Counted from the first letter of the stretch, positions 1 through 11,835 are shown. The stretch: 64,000 nt of DNA from Prosapia bicincta (GCA_036971475.1 JBAIZL010000376.1:467501-531500); one strand, 5' to 3'. The notes: generated from the sequence alone by a model not told the origin. Numbers and translations: made by a program.

Positions 1-474
1 AACTATTACAAGATTAACTATCGAGAAAAATGATTGATTTATTATCGAATTGTACATAAGGATTCAACTAAAACTTTTTTTGTGGTCAAGAAGTTTTATT
101 TATTTAAAATAAAAAATAGGGTTTTAAACAAAAATGTTTTGAAGGCAATTCCTACCTAGATACACAACAAAAATTTTATTTGAGTTAGTTTTTATTAAAT
201 AATTACAGTTAGTATAAAGTAGCATAACCTATTCGTTAAAACAGCTGTTCAATGAAATAATATGTTATCACTTATTTCATCATAAATAGGACGAAATAAC
301 TATATAGTAAAACTTAACCTTTTGTGAAATGTTTTTCTGAAATATGTAACTAAAAACAATAATAACAAATTAATAATAATTAATTACTGATTTTATATAA
401 TGAATTGTTACTTTTAAAAACCTTTTAGTCATTAAGTATCATCCACTACAAGTATTACAAAATCTCTTTGAACT
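1..474. repeat. AT-rich edge of the 38 kb tandem unit (copy A)
   Basis: This AT-rich, non-coding block matches 38112-38585 almost base for base at a constant offset of 38111. The match stops at the same dinucleotide context before the satellite begins. In copy B about 907 bp of extra sequence follows (38586-39491), which is absent here. I see no gene in it. Confidence 0.9.
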
Positions 475-481
475 ATATTGT

Positions 482-778
482 GGATGCCGTGGCACATAGC
501 TGCAAATCATTGCATACACCAAAATATTATGGCACACAGGTTGAAGTCATGAGACAGAGCCAGAATCCATTACACAGAGCTGGAAGCCATCAATAAGAGC
601 TAGTAGTAGAGCTGGAAGAAATGTCACAGAGCGAGTAACCATAGGAAACACCTCGAAGGCACGTCATTAAGCTGGAATGATTAAAACTGAAACAAATGGA
701 ACATAGTTGGAAGCCATTGTACACACCAAGAAGCCATTGCACACAAGTAGAGAAGGCTACAGGATAGATGGATCGCTT
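482..778 (-). repeat. Satellite block, minus orientation, outer left edge
   Basis: These are degenerate ~20 bp repeats of the type CACAGAGCTGGAAGCCAT, in the opposite orientation to the satellite that starts at 936. The block matches 39500-40077 in copy B, which holds an extra monomer set. It is the outermost part of the inverted-repeat structure. Frames through it are satellite translation, not genes. Confidence 0.8.
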
Positions 779-935
779 GGGAGGGAGCCGGATTTTATAC
801 CCCCACCACTTTCAACGATGGCGGCGCCCATATGGCGGGAACAAGATGGCGTCTCGCTCTAGTGTCCTAACCTAAGAAAAAGTGTTGTATGCTTAGAGTG
901 TATTTTGGTTAGATGTGGGGGTGGGTTCGCCCCAG
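779..935 (+). repeat. Spacer module with GATGGCG motifs (short copy)
   Basis: This GC-richer module starts at a GTAGAGAAGGCTAC string and runs to GGTTCGCCCC. Related copies lie at 4442-4680, 40078-40258 and 41643-41850, with inverted copies near 18305-18424 and 53815-54057. It carries GATGGCG-type motifs resembling the YY1/Pho core and a CCTAACCTAAG string resembling two insect telomere repeats. No coding potential is seen; any function is inference. Confidence 0.7.
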
Positions 936-1913
936 CTATCTGTTATGGCTTCCAGCTCTGTGTTGTCACATCTAGCTATGTGTTATGGCTTCAAGCTCTG
1001 TGTTGTTGCATCTAGCTAAGTGTAATGGCTTCCAGCTCTGTGTCATAGCTTCAAGCTCTGTGAAATGGCTTCTTGCTCTGTGTCAAGGATTTCAGCTATA
1101 TGCCGCGCCTTCTAGGCGTGTGCCATGGCTTCTGGGTGTGTGCAATGGCTTCCAATTATGTTCCATTTGTTTCAGTTTTAATCATTCCAGCTTTATGACG
1201 TGCCTTCGAGCTTTCTCTTATGGCTTCTTGCTCTGTGTCAAGGATTTCAGCTACATGCCGCGCCTTCTAGGTGTGTGCCATGGCTTCTGGGTGTGTACAA
1301 TGGCTTCCAACTATGTTACATTTATAGCTTTATGACGTACCTTCGAGCTTTCTCCTATGGCTTCTTGCTCTGTGTCAAGGATTTCAGCTATATGCCGCGC
1401 CTTCTAGGTGTGTGCCATGGCTTCTGGGTGTGTACATTGGCTTCCAACTATGTTCCATTTGTTTCAGTTTTAATCATTCAGCTTTATGACGTGCCTTCGA
1501 GCTTTATCCTATGGCTTCTTGCTCTGTGTCAAAGATTTCAGCTACATGCCGTGCCTTCTAGGTGTGTACAATGGCTTCCAACTTTGTTCCATTTCCAGCT
1601 TTATGACGTGCCTTCGAGCTTTCTCCTATTGCATCTTGCTCTATGTCAAGGATTTCAGCTATATGCCGCGCCTTCTAGGTTTGTGACATGGCTTCTGGGT
1701 ATGTACAATGGCTGCTTGCTCTGTGTCAAGGATTTCAGCTATATGCCGCGCCTTCTAGGTGTGTGTCAAGGCTTCTGGGTGTGTACAATGGCTTCCAACT
1801 ATGTTCCATTTGTTTCAGTTTTAATCATTTCCAGCTTTATGACGTGCCTTCGAGCTTTCTCCTATGGCTTCTTGCTATGTGTCAAGGATTTCGGCTATAT
1901 GCCGCGCCTTCTA
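936..1913 (+). repeat. Higher-order satellite, left arm, plus orientation
   Basis: The array is built on a ~20 bp period with consensus near GGCTTCNAGCTNTGTGNCAT. Six or seven diverged 20-mers form a higher-order unit of about 120-150 bp; longer units carry a TTTCAGTTTTAATCATT variant segment. The first ~150 bp (936-1080) is simpler 20-mer sequence. The same array occurs inverted at 18425-21880 and in copy B at 40259-41642 and, inverted, 54058-56010. Open frames through it exist only because the period and codons avoid stops. Confidence 0.9.
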
Positions 1914-4428
1914 TTTTTTTTTCCAGGCGAAAAACCTATTGAGGTTATCATCGCCTAACTAAAGTTGTTTTTAAAATAAATATTACATAAAACTAATCAA
2001 AATAAAACAAAATAAATGTTTAAAACTAATTGTAATTATCTAAAACTAAAGAACCTAAAATTATACAAAATTTAAATATTATTAAATAGATTATGGTGGC
2101 GTAAGAAAGCGAGGACACGGTCGATAGCCGTGACATCGTCCTTAAAACCACCTTTAAACTACCTCGAAGATCGTAACGTATATACATATTTGTCAACTCA
2201 TTACAATCAAGCAGGATACGCTTGATTGTAATATTATTTCTACAAAACGGACATAGTGGTGGATCCTCATGTCGCATCAACCATCCATGCGTTAACGAAG
2301 AGTGACCGATGCGAAGTCGAGTTACCACCACTTCCTCCCTACGAATCGAACGAACAGATGTCCTCCATGGTCGGACGGTATTTTTGATGTCCCTCAGCTT
2401 GTTTCTATTTACATTTTGCCATTCTTCATTCCAAACAGAGAATAGTGTAGATTTAACTTTGCATACAAAATTTGATGCTATCATTTGTTGTGTCGATGGC
2501 AACATACCTGTAGCTAATTTCGCACCTTCATCTGCTTTAGTGTTTCCGAATATTCTACAGTGACCAGGCACCCAGAGAAATGACACCTCGACACCTCGTA
2601 ATTGGAGCCTGTGTATAGAGCACAAGATGTCTCCAACTAAAGGGTTCTTAGTATACATTTCCTGAATAGCCTGGAGAGCACTTTTGGAATCACAACACAC
2701 AAGATATTTAGATTTTGCAGACGGAATTGATCTTAAAGCTTGGAAAATTGTATAAAGTTCAGCAGTAAAAACGCTACAGGCTGAGGGCAATCCGTAAGTG
2801 AAAGTTTGTCCTTCCATATAAAATGCACAACCTATCCCATTGCCCAGTTTTGAACCGTCTGTGAATACAGTCACAGTATGTTGGTGAGTTTGGTGAATCT
2901 GCAAAAACTCCTGACGATAAATAACGTCAGGAGTATTGTGTTTTAGGTACATGGACAATGAGAAGTCACATTTTGGCTTTTGTATTGTCCATGGAAGGAT
3001 GTAGCATGATGTTCGTTCGAATATGGGTGGATGTTCTAAATTTAGATTGCTAAAAATGCGCAACGTTCTTATTCCGAAGGGAGCAGTTGAACGTTGACGC
3101 ACATTGTAACGATCCTCGAGGTGGTTATCAAAAACTGCTTTGAATGCCGGATGTTTAGGTTTACTTCGAAGACCAGTGTAATACGAAATTTGTAGCATTT
3201 GACGTCGCATAGAGAGAGATGGTTCTCCAGCTTCAACTAGAAGGCTGGAGATTGGGGTTGATCTAAAAGCACCAGTAGAAAGTCTAAGACCAGCGTGATG
3301 TATTGAATCCAGGAGTTTCAGAACCGTAGGTCGAGCAGATGAATAGGCTATACAGCCGTAATCTATGCGCGATCTTACAACGGCGCGATAGAAACGGAGC
3401 ATACAGGTTCTGTCTGCTCCCCAATTTGTACCACTTAGAACTCTCATCATATCCAATATCTTGCTGCACCGGGTCCTCAAATCACGCACATGCGGATTCC
3501 ATGAAAGTCTTTTATCCAATAAAAGACCCAAAAATCTCACATTATCCGCGGTTTGAAGCCGCGTACCATCAAGATAAAGAATAGGTTCCTGGTGTTGCCT
3601 GCGACGACTAAATGCTAAACACTGGGTCTTCGAAGCCGAAAACTTAAAGCCCGTAGATTTGGTCCATTCTTGCAAATTATTAATTACTAATTGTAAGGAT
3701 CTTTCCGCTGTTGCCATACTTCTAGCAGCCATATATATACAAAAACCGTCTACAAACAGGGAACTGTGGACCGGTGACTGTACGTTTGAAGTGACGCTGT
3801 TAATGGCAACAGCAAACAGCGTCACACTCAAAACGCCACCCTGTGGTACACCATTCTCTAGTTCGCAACGATCAGAATATATGCCTCCTAGACGTACACG
3901 GAAAGTAATGTTATTCAAATAATTTTTTATAAAAGCAATGTTACCTTGTATACCACATGATTTCAATACGTTCAAAATTCATCTTCTCCATGCCATGTCA
4001 TATGCCTTCTCAAGGTCAAAGAAAACAGCTACCAGTGTTTGTCGTAAGATGAAGGCAATCTGTATAGCTGACTCCAACAAAAGCAATTGGTCAACTGATG
4101 AACGTCCTTGTCTGGAACCATACTGAACGTTAGAAAGGAGTTTGTTTGTTTCTAGATACCAGACAAGACGACGGTTGACCATCTTCTCCAGTAGTTTGCA
4201 TAAGCAGCTGGTCAGAGAGATGGGTCTGAAACTACTGGGATTAGTTTTGTCCTTTCCTTGTTTTAGAAGAGGAATTATTGTCGCTTCTAACCATGCATCG
4301 GGAAAACCGTGCTCCTCGAATATACGGTTGTATATCCGAAGGAGCACTACTTTTCCCGACGGTTTTAGATTTTTAATCATGGAGTATACAATATCATCCG
4401 GGCATGGAGCTGAATCCTTCGTTTTTCA
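1914..4428 (-). mobile_element. LINE-A copy 1, 5'-truncated I/Nimb-like LINE
   Basis: The element is inserted in the satellite with a 13 bp target-site duplication GCCGCGCCTTCTA at 1901-1913 and 4429-4441. Its 3' end (minus strand) has a short A run next to a conserved hairpin at 1926-1955. It is 5'-truncated within the reverse-transcriptase domain, as usual for target-primed insertion. Copy B retains the uninterrupted site at 41630-41642, so this insertion postdates the 38 kb duplication. Clade assignment rests on RNase H after RT together with the ORF1 knuckles seen in longer copies. Confidence 0.92.
2026..4380 (-). pseudogene. LINE-A ORF2 fragment (reverse transcriptase + RNase H), disabled
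   Basis: From the N-terminal side this encodes RT fingers/palm (KTNPSSFRPISLTSC, FFDLEKAYD, GVPQGGVLS), then thumb, then RNase H (TDGS, AELYTI, CDSKSAL, WVPGHC) and a cysteine-rich tail (CPFC). One in-frame TGA at 3979-3981 replaces an Arg codon kept at the matching place in the 8.0-12.3 kb copy, and otherwise joins two open stretches. The catalytic box reads FVDG instead of FVDD, so polymerase activity should be lost. One residue is missing near 3937, and the extreme C terminus is frameshifted relative to the second copy. Confidence 0.9.
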
Positions 4429-4441
4429 GCCGCGCCTTCTA

Positions 4442-5400
4442 GGTGTGTGAGTAGAGAAGGCTACAGGGTAGATGGATCGCTTGGGAGGGAGCCAAAGGGA
4501 AAGCCGGATTTGTTACACCCACAACTTTCAAAGATGTCGGTGCTCATATGGCGGGAACAAAATGTCGGCGCCCATATGACGGGAACAAGATGGCGTCTCG
4601 CTCTAGTGTCCTAACCTAAGAAAAGGTGTTGTATGCTTAGAGTGTATTTTGGTTAGATGTGGGGGTGGGTTCGCCCCGGGGGTTGTTTTTAATAATATAT
4701 GAAATTGCCAAAAAATGATCGGTTAGATCAAATGACCAACGTTTCAACTGATCAACAGTGAAACACTGTCTTACGCTAAGTTTAACCGACCAACTTGCAC
4801 ACATATCAATCGACCAACAATTACGTTGCTTCCAGATACCCAACAGTCTTTGCGGAAGTTGACCAATTGCAGGGGCTCGGTAGTGTTGTCAAACCCAAGT
4901 CACTTAGATGGCCTGTAACCTACCCCTAAGCGTGTTGTGTGCTAGGGGTGAGTTTTGTGGGTCACGGGGGATGGATATCAAGAGTCCTAACCTAACTCAT
5001 CCTTAAGTGTTGTATGTGTTTGGAGTGTATGCTGGATATATGTGGGGTGGGTCAGGGGGATGAGGGTAGTTTATAATAATAAGGGGGATAGATGTCATAG
5101 AGTCCTAAACTAACTCATCCTTAAGTGTTGTATGTGTTTGGAGTGTATGCTGGATATATGTGGGGTGGGTCAGGGGGATGGGGGTAGTTTATAATAATAA
5201 CATATGAAAGCATCAAAAAATGATCGGATAGATCAAATGACCAACGCTTCAACTAAACAACAGTGAAACACTGTCTTACGCTAAGTTTAACCGACCAATT
5301 TACACTCATTTCAATCGACCAATAATTACTTTAAATTCAAATAGTCGACAGTCTGCTCGGGGAATCGACCTATCACATTGAAGGGGCTCGGTATGCTTAC
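4442..5400 (+). repeat. Left-arm spacer module of the giant inverted repeat
   Basis: The sequence reads as the reverse complement of about 17690-18424, with long near-identical runs, for example around the CGGTTAGATCAAATGACC motif and the GGACGCCTCGCAT motif. Inside it a ~115 bp stretch is tandemly duplicated (about 4966-5085 and 5086-5205), each with TCCTAACCTAACTC or a close variant. Copy B has the same duplication at about 42716-42950. No coding sequence is evident. Confidence 0.85.
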
Positions 5401-6340
5401 GCCTGCAGGACGCCTCGCATAGCCCTATATAGTACAGTATGTTAAACAAATATGCATTTAAACATACATAGATTTATATACTATGTTAAGCCAATATGTA
5501 TGATAGCCCACATACTGTGTTAAACAAATACGCATGTAAGCCTACATACATACTATGCTAAGCCGACATACATGAATCTCTACATGCGCCTACTATACGG
5601 CCTACTATGTCGGTAAACCACTGGCCAAAGCCTTTATGATCTGAGCTATACATACACTTACACATCTTCTAGGTATTTTCTATCAGGTAGAGCCTCAGGC
5701 AGTCAACCGTATAGTTCATATGGGAAGTACTATATGGTATAGCTACAAATCCATACCACCATAGCTATGTAAATGCAGCTACCAGTGCATAACCTATCAC
5801 GCTTGCACAGGTGACGGTCAACAAATATTGCAATATAATTAAAAAGTCACGCAGCCTATATACATACAGTGCTAAGCCAACATTCATGTTAACCTATATA
5901 GGCTTATATACTATGTTAAGCCAGCATGCAATATACTCTAAATAGCCCTATATACTGTGTTAAACAAATATGCAGGTTAACCTACAGTATATACTTCCTG
6001 TATTAAGATAATATCTCCGTTACCCACATAGGCCTATATACTATGTTAAACCAGCATGAATGACAGCCTATATAGTGTGTTAAACAAATATGGGTGTAAA
6101 CCTACATAAATAATATGCTAAGCCTACATACTGATGCTAAACAAAAATGGATGTAAACCTACATAAATACTATGGTAAGCCAACATGCATGCTATTCTAC
6201 ATAGGCGTATATACTATGTTAAGCCAACATACGTGATAGCCCTATATAGTGTGTTATACTGTGTTAAACAAATATGTGTGTAAGCCTGCATACATATTAT
6301 GCTAAGCCGACATACATGATTCCCTACAAGGGCCTACAAA
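5400..6340 (+). repeat. AT-rich degenerate repeat block of the left arm
   Basis: Degenerate tandem motifs dominate, such as TACTATGTTAAGCCAACATG and TGTTAAACAAATATGCATG, with some non-repetitive sequence around 5600-5850. It matches 43190-44060 in copy B and appears inverted near 17440-17690 and 52945-53190. No gene is seen. Confidence 0.75.
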
Positions 6341-6762
6341 TTATAATATAACACATTATATCCAATGCAAAGTTTAGCTAATGGTTATCACGCAGTATCC
6401 GACGAGTAGCCTGACTACAAGTTAACACATAGTATCCGATACATAGCCTGGCTAATCATTAACACATAGTATCAGATGAGTAGCTCGCCTACAAATTACC
6501 ACATAATACCCGATACATAGCCTAACTAATCATTAACGCATAGTATCCGATGCATAGCTTGACGAAGGGATAACATATAGTATCCGATGCATAGCTAGGG
6601 TAATGGTTAACTAATGGTTAGCTTGACTATGGGTTATCACATAATATCCGATGTGTAGCTTGACTAATGGTTAACACATAATATCCGATGTGTAGCTTGA
6701 CTAATGGTAATACATAATATCCGATGTGTAGCTTGACTAGTGGTTAACACATAATATATATA
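6340..6762 (+). repeat. ~37 bp satellite, left arm
   Basis: The tandem unit is about 37 bp and centres on TAACACATAATATCCGATG followed by TGTAGCTTGAC. It is interrupted by the LINE cluster from 6763 and resumes at 14431. Copy B has it at 44060-44446, and the inverted right arm holds it at 16420-17440. Confidence 0.85.
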
Positions 6763-8013
6763 TTTTTTTCTGGCGAAAAACCAATTGTGGTTATCATCGC
6801 CAAACAAAATCTAACACGGAACGCAGCATTAAAAAAAATAAATAAATTTAAATACAACAAAAATTACAAAAGAGAAAACATAACAATAAATAACAAACAA
6901 AACAAAAACAAATCTAACAAAATAAAAACTTAAAAGAGAAAATAAAAACTATAAATAACAACATTACAACGAAAAACAATATAACAATAAATAAATGATA
7001 ACAGTATGTAAAACAATAATAGGTAACAATTTACATATAAATAAATCTCAATAACAATAACAAGAACATAAAATAGATTAAATTTAAATAAATAAAATAA
7101 ACACATAGAATTGTATGTATAAATAAAAAAATATATATATATATATATATTTTAAATATTAAATTTTAAAAAATATTTTCAAGTGGTGCAAGAAAGCGAT
7201 GACTCGGTCAATGGCCGAGGTATCGTCCCTTAGCACCACCTTTAAACTGCCTTTTAAATTAAAAAGTGCACGAATATTTCTTACACTAACACAATCTACT
7301 AAAATATGTTTAATTGTGATCACGCATCAAATATCCATGAGTTGCAAAAGAGTGGCCAACCCGAAGGCGTGTAACCACCACTTCCTCCCTACGGTTTGAA
7401 CGAATTGAAGACCTCCATGGACGGACGGTATCTTTAATTTCCCTCAGCTTATTCTCAATCACCGTATGCCACTCGTCCCTTCAAGCCGCGAGCATTAAAT
7501 GTTTTGCAAAACACACATAATCAGATGCCATAACTCGTTGAGTAATGGGCACCAAACGTATTGCATTCTTAGCCGCTTAATCCGCTTTTGTGTTTCCGAG
7601 TATTTCGCAGTGTCCAGGAACCCAACAGAACGTTACCCCCACACACCCCAATTGAAACCTGTGTACAGCACACAAAATGTCCGTAACTAAAGGGTTGACG
7701 GAGAAAACATCCTGAAGAGCCTGAAGAGCACTTTTGGAATCAGAACACAAAAGATAGTGGGAGGATCGAGATCGAATATCAGTTAATTCTTTTAAGATGG
7801 CAAAACGTTCTGCCGTGAAAACTATGCAAGCTGAGGGCAATCCGTACGTGTAGGTACATCCAGATGCATAAAATGCACACCCAACGCCATTGACCAGTTT
7901 AGATCCATCAGTGAAAATAATTTCACTGTGTTGGTGAGATTTATAAATGGATAAAAATTCCTGGTGGTAGACCACAACAGGAGTATCGTGTTTTATATAA
8001 CTGGACAATGAGA
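6763..8013 (-). mobile_element. LINE-B 3' portion (related but distinct LINE family)
   Basis: The 3' end has the hairpin GGCGA...TCGCC at 6772-6801, like LINE-A but with a different loop and a different, much longer A-rich 3' UTR (about 6800-7180, with a TA run at 7131-7150). Coding sequence for the ORF2 C terminus follows to 8013, where the sequence switches abruptly to LINE-A. The insertion point in the 37 bp satellite is the same as in copy B (44447), so it predates the duplication. It probably belongs with the LINE-B 5' half at 12342-14430. Confidence 0.75.
7185..8008 (-). pseudogene. LINE-B ORF2 RNase H fragment
   Basis: The open part, 7577-8008, encodes RNase H: TDGSKLVNGVG with the first catalytic Asp, AERFAI with the Glu (the flanking residue differs from LINE-A's AELYAI), SDSKSALQAL with the second Asp, then WVPGHCEILGNTKAD. 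Downstream (7185-7576) similarity to the LINE-A C-terminal tail continues out of frame, with stops and a missing segment. It is clearly diverged from the LINE-A RNase H domains in this window. The RT domain that should precede it is absent. Confidence 0.8.
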
Positions 8014-8143
8014 AATTGCCTAACTAAAATTTTATTTTAAATAATTATTTCAAAATGAAACTAACCAACTAAACAAAATAAAATAAAATAAATGTTTTAT
8101 ACTAAATGTAACTAAAACGAAAGAAACTAAAATTATACATAAT

Positions 8144-11100
8144 TTAAATATTATTAAATAGATTCAGGTGGCGTAAGAAAGCGATGACACGGTCGATAAC
8201 CGTGACATCGTCTCTTAAAACCACCTTTAAACTACCTCGAAGATCGTAACGTATATATAAATTTGTCAACTCATCACAATCAAGCAGGATATGCTTGATT
8301 GTAATATTGCTTCTACAAAACGGACATAATGGTGGATCCTCATGTCGCATCAACCATCCATGCGTTAACAAAGATTGGCCGATGCGAAGTCGAGTAACCA
8401 CCACTTCCTCCCTACAATTCGAACGAACAGATGTCCTCCATGGTCGGACGGTATTTTTGATGTCCCTCAGCTTGTTTCTATTTATATTTTGCCATTCTTC
8501 ATTCCAAACAGAGAATAGTATAGTTTTAACATTGCATACAAAATCTGATGCCATCACACGTTGTGTCGATGGCAACATACCTGTAGCTATTTTTGCACCT
8601 TCATCTGCTTTAGTGTTTCCGAATATTCCACAGTGACCAGGCACCCAGAGAAATGACACCTCGACACCTCGTAATTGGAGCCTGTGTATAGAGCACAAGA
8701 TGTCTATAACCAAAGGGTTCTTAGTGTACATTTCCTGAATAGCCTGGAGAGCACTTTTGGAATCACAACACACAAGATATTTAGATTTTGCAGACGGAAT
8801 TGATCTTAAAGCTTGGAAAATTGCATAAAGTTCTGCAGTAAAAACGCTACAGGCTGAGGGCAATCCGTAAGTGAAGGTTTGTCCTTCCATATAAAATGCA
8901 CAACCTATCCCATTGTCCAGTTTTGAAACGTCTGTGAATATAGTCACAGTATGTTGGTGAGTTTGTTGAATCTGCAAAAACTCCTGACGATAAATAACGT
9001 CAGGAGTATTGTGTTTTAGGTACATGGACAATGAGAAGTCACAATTTGGCTTTTGTATTGTCCATGGAGGGATGTAGCATGATGTTCGTTCGAATATAGA
9101 TGGATGTTCTAAATTTAGATTGCTAAAAATGCGCAACGTTCTTATTCCGAAGGGAGCAGTAGAACGTTGACGCACATTGTAACGATCCTCGAGGTGGTTA
9201 TAAAATCTGCTTTGAATGCCGGATGTTTAGGTTTACTTCGAAGACAAGTGTAATATGAAATTTGTAACATTTGACGTCGCATAGAGAGATATGGTTCTCC
9301 AGCTTCAACTAGAAGGCTGGATATTGGGCTTGATCTAAAAGCACCAGTAGATAGTCTAAGACCAGCGTGATGTATTGAATCCAGGAGTTTCAGAACCGTA
9401 GGTCGAGCAGATGAATAGGCTATACAGTCGTAATCTATACGCGATCGTACAACGGCGCGATAGAAACGGAGCATACAGGTTCTATCTGCTCCCCAATTTG
9501 TACCACTTAGAACTCTCAACATATCCAATATCTTGCTGCACCGGGTCCTCAAATCACGCACATGCGGATTCCATGAAAGTCTTTCATCCAATAAAAGAAC
9601 CAAAAATCTCACATTATCCGCGGTTTGAAGCCGTGTACCATCAAGATAAAGAATAGGTTCCTGGTGTTGCCTGCGACGACTAAATGCTATACACTGGGTC
9701 TTCGAAGCCGAAAACTTGAAGCCCGTAGATTTAGTCCATTCTTGCAATTTATTGATTACTAATTGTAAGGATCTTTCCGCTGTTGCCATACTTCTAGCAG
9801 CCATATATATACAAAAATCGTCTACAAACAGGGAACAGTGAACCGGTGACTGTACGTTTGAAGTGACGCTGTTAATGGCAACAGCAAACAGCGTCACACT
9901 CAAAACGCCACCCTGTGGTACACCATTCTCTAGATCGCAACGATCAGAATATATGCCTCCTAGACGTACACGGAAAGTCCTGTTATTCAAATAATTTTTT
10001 ATAAAAGCAAGAATGTTACCTTGTATACCCCATGATTTCAATACGTTCAAAATTCTTCTTCTCCATGCCATGTCATATGCCTTCTCAAGGTCAAAGAAAA
10101 CAGCTACTAGTGTTTGTCGTAAGATGAAGGCATTCTGTATAGCTGACTCCAACAAAACCAATTGGTCAACTGATGAACGTCCTTGTCTGGAAACACACTG
10201 AACGTTAGAAAGAAGGTTGTTTGTTTCTAGATACCAGACAAGACGACGGTTGACCATCTACTCCAGTAGTTTACATAGGCAGCTGGTCAGCGAGATGGGT
10301 CTGTAACTACTGGGATTAGTTTTGTCCTTTCCTTGTTTTAGAAGAGGAATTATTGTCGCTTCTAACCATGCATCGGGAAAACCGTGCTCCTCGAATATAC
10401 GGTTGTATATCCGAAGGCGCACTACTTTTGCTGACGGTGGTAGATTTTTAATCATGGAGTATACAATATCATCCGGGCCTGGAGCTGAATCCTTCGTTGG
10501 CGAGAGAGCTGACTCTAGTTCGTCGATAGAGAAATGGATATTTAAACAAGAATCTCCAGACAATCCAACGGTGAAAGGTAAGGCTTCCTGTTTATGTTTG
10601 AACACCTGGAAAGCGTCCTTGTATGCAGAAGATGAAGAATGTTTTGAGAACGATAATGTTAGCACATTGACAATTTCCTCACAGTCCGTGGTCATAACTC
10701 CATCCGGATGCCTTAATGAAATTAATGGCATCGGAACGGCAATGCCACAGACTGATCGTAATTTCTTCCATACTGTGGATGGAGCTGTAGTTCTTGTAAT
10801 TGTGCCAATGTACTGCGACCATAATTCTCGTTTGCTTTGCCTAAATATTCTCCGTGCTTTCGCACGGAAGATTTTATATTTTTCCAGGTTTTCACTAGTT
10901 GGATGTCTCTTGAACTGGTTCAAAGCTTTTCTCCGTTGACGAAGTATCACAGTGCACTCATCATTCCAACCACGGTGGTCGTCGTGGTTTGGATGAGGTT
11001 TTCGGAATTGCCTTTCCGGCGGCATTCAAAACGGTTTTTGTAAATGAATTTACAATGTCATCAATGGGAGCCAAGTAATCCACGTCCAGTGATTCTAGAT

Positions 11101-11577
11101 CTTGGGAAAATTGTTCCCAGTTGGCTTTTTTCAGAATCCAACGGGGATGTCGAACACAACAGGGTGAGGAGTCACACAAGGAGATCTCAATAGGAATGTG
11201 GTCGCTACTGTAGAGATCAGGCAATGCTGACCAGTCGGTAACTGATTTATAAGGTCTACAAGATCTCTCTGATGCAGGTTGTCACTTGGTGGGAGGTAAA
11301 CACAACAGAGAATGAGTTTGTATGAAACAGCTGTTTGAATTGCTACTGCTTGTAAGGGAGTTATTAAGTTCAGAGAAACGGCGTCGACACAGTCACGGGC
11401 TAGAATGGCTACGCCACCTCTAGCTCGATTTTCTGTAACGAAGTCCGATCTGTAAACTGAATACCCCCTTAGATGGAAATTGTGCGATTCATGGAGATGT
11501 GTCTCCTGAATACAAATATACATAGGGGACACATCCCTTACAATTAATTTGAGATCCTCAATGTGACTGCTTCGCAT
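8144..11577 (-). pseudogene. LINE-A ORF2 (endonuclease-RT-RNase H), frame-damaged
   Basis: Domains in order on the minus strand: APE endonuclease start (11577-11240: SHIEDLKL, CIQETHL), endonuclease-RT linker (11224-10600), RT (10600-9180: APGPDDIVYSMIKN, PSSYRPISL, FFDLEKAYDMAW, GVPQGGVLS, intact FVDD box) and RNase H plus tail (9175-8144: TDVSKLDNG, AELYAIF, CDSKSAL, WVPGHCG, CPFC). Breaks: frameshift near 9160; nonsense codon at 10258-10260 where the 1.9-4.4 kb copy keeps Lys; frameshift in 10961-11025; endonuclease deletion near 11238. In RNase H, TDGS reads TDVS. Not expected to be functional. Confidence 0.9.
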
Positions 11578-11607
11578 TGCTTGTTTCTAACAGCAGTGTT
11601 CCGTTCC

Positions 11608-11835
11608 TTAACTTATGAAAGAGACAGGTCCTGCTGCGCATCCAGTTATAGCCTTTTGGATTACAAAGGGCGATACCTTTGAAAGATCTTTGCCAGCTTC
11701 TGCGCAAGACACAATTAAGAACTTTGGTGATTCTAAAATCATTTCTTTCCTCGTATTTACTTCTCTAGGCATTTTCGAAGAAACCTCACGACGCCTCTTT
11801 ACATTCAACTGGTTGGACATTTGTTGGTTTTCCAT
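11608..11835 (-). pseudogene. LINE-A ORF1 N-terminal remnant
   Basis: Residues such as SPKFLIVSCAEAGKDLSKVSP align with SPKYLVVSSAEEWKDLSKVSP of the LINE-B ORF1 at 12735-14114. The frame ends soon after, and the similarity passes directly into ORF2 endonuclease sequence, so the RNA-binding and CCHC region is deleted. What remains is about a quarter of the protein. Confidence 0.8.

Noticed and set aside
865..880. Telomeric repeat array
   Set aside because: Only two CCTAA units occur at each site inside a longer module; this is not a telomere or interstitial telomeric tract.
985..1958. Long overlapping frames with repeats like ALCQGFQLHAAPSR
   Set aside because: They follow the satellite period in several frames and on both arms. 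Sequence varies as DNA monomers, not as protein; no start context or domain.
2309..4450. Plus-strand frames opposite the LINE ORF2
   Set aside because: Antisense shadows of the RT/RNase H coding strand, repeated at every LINE copy (8295, 9411, 10322, 45086, 47663).
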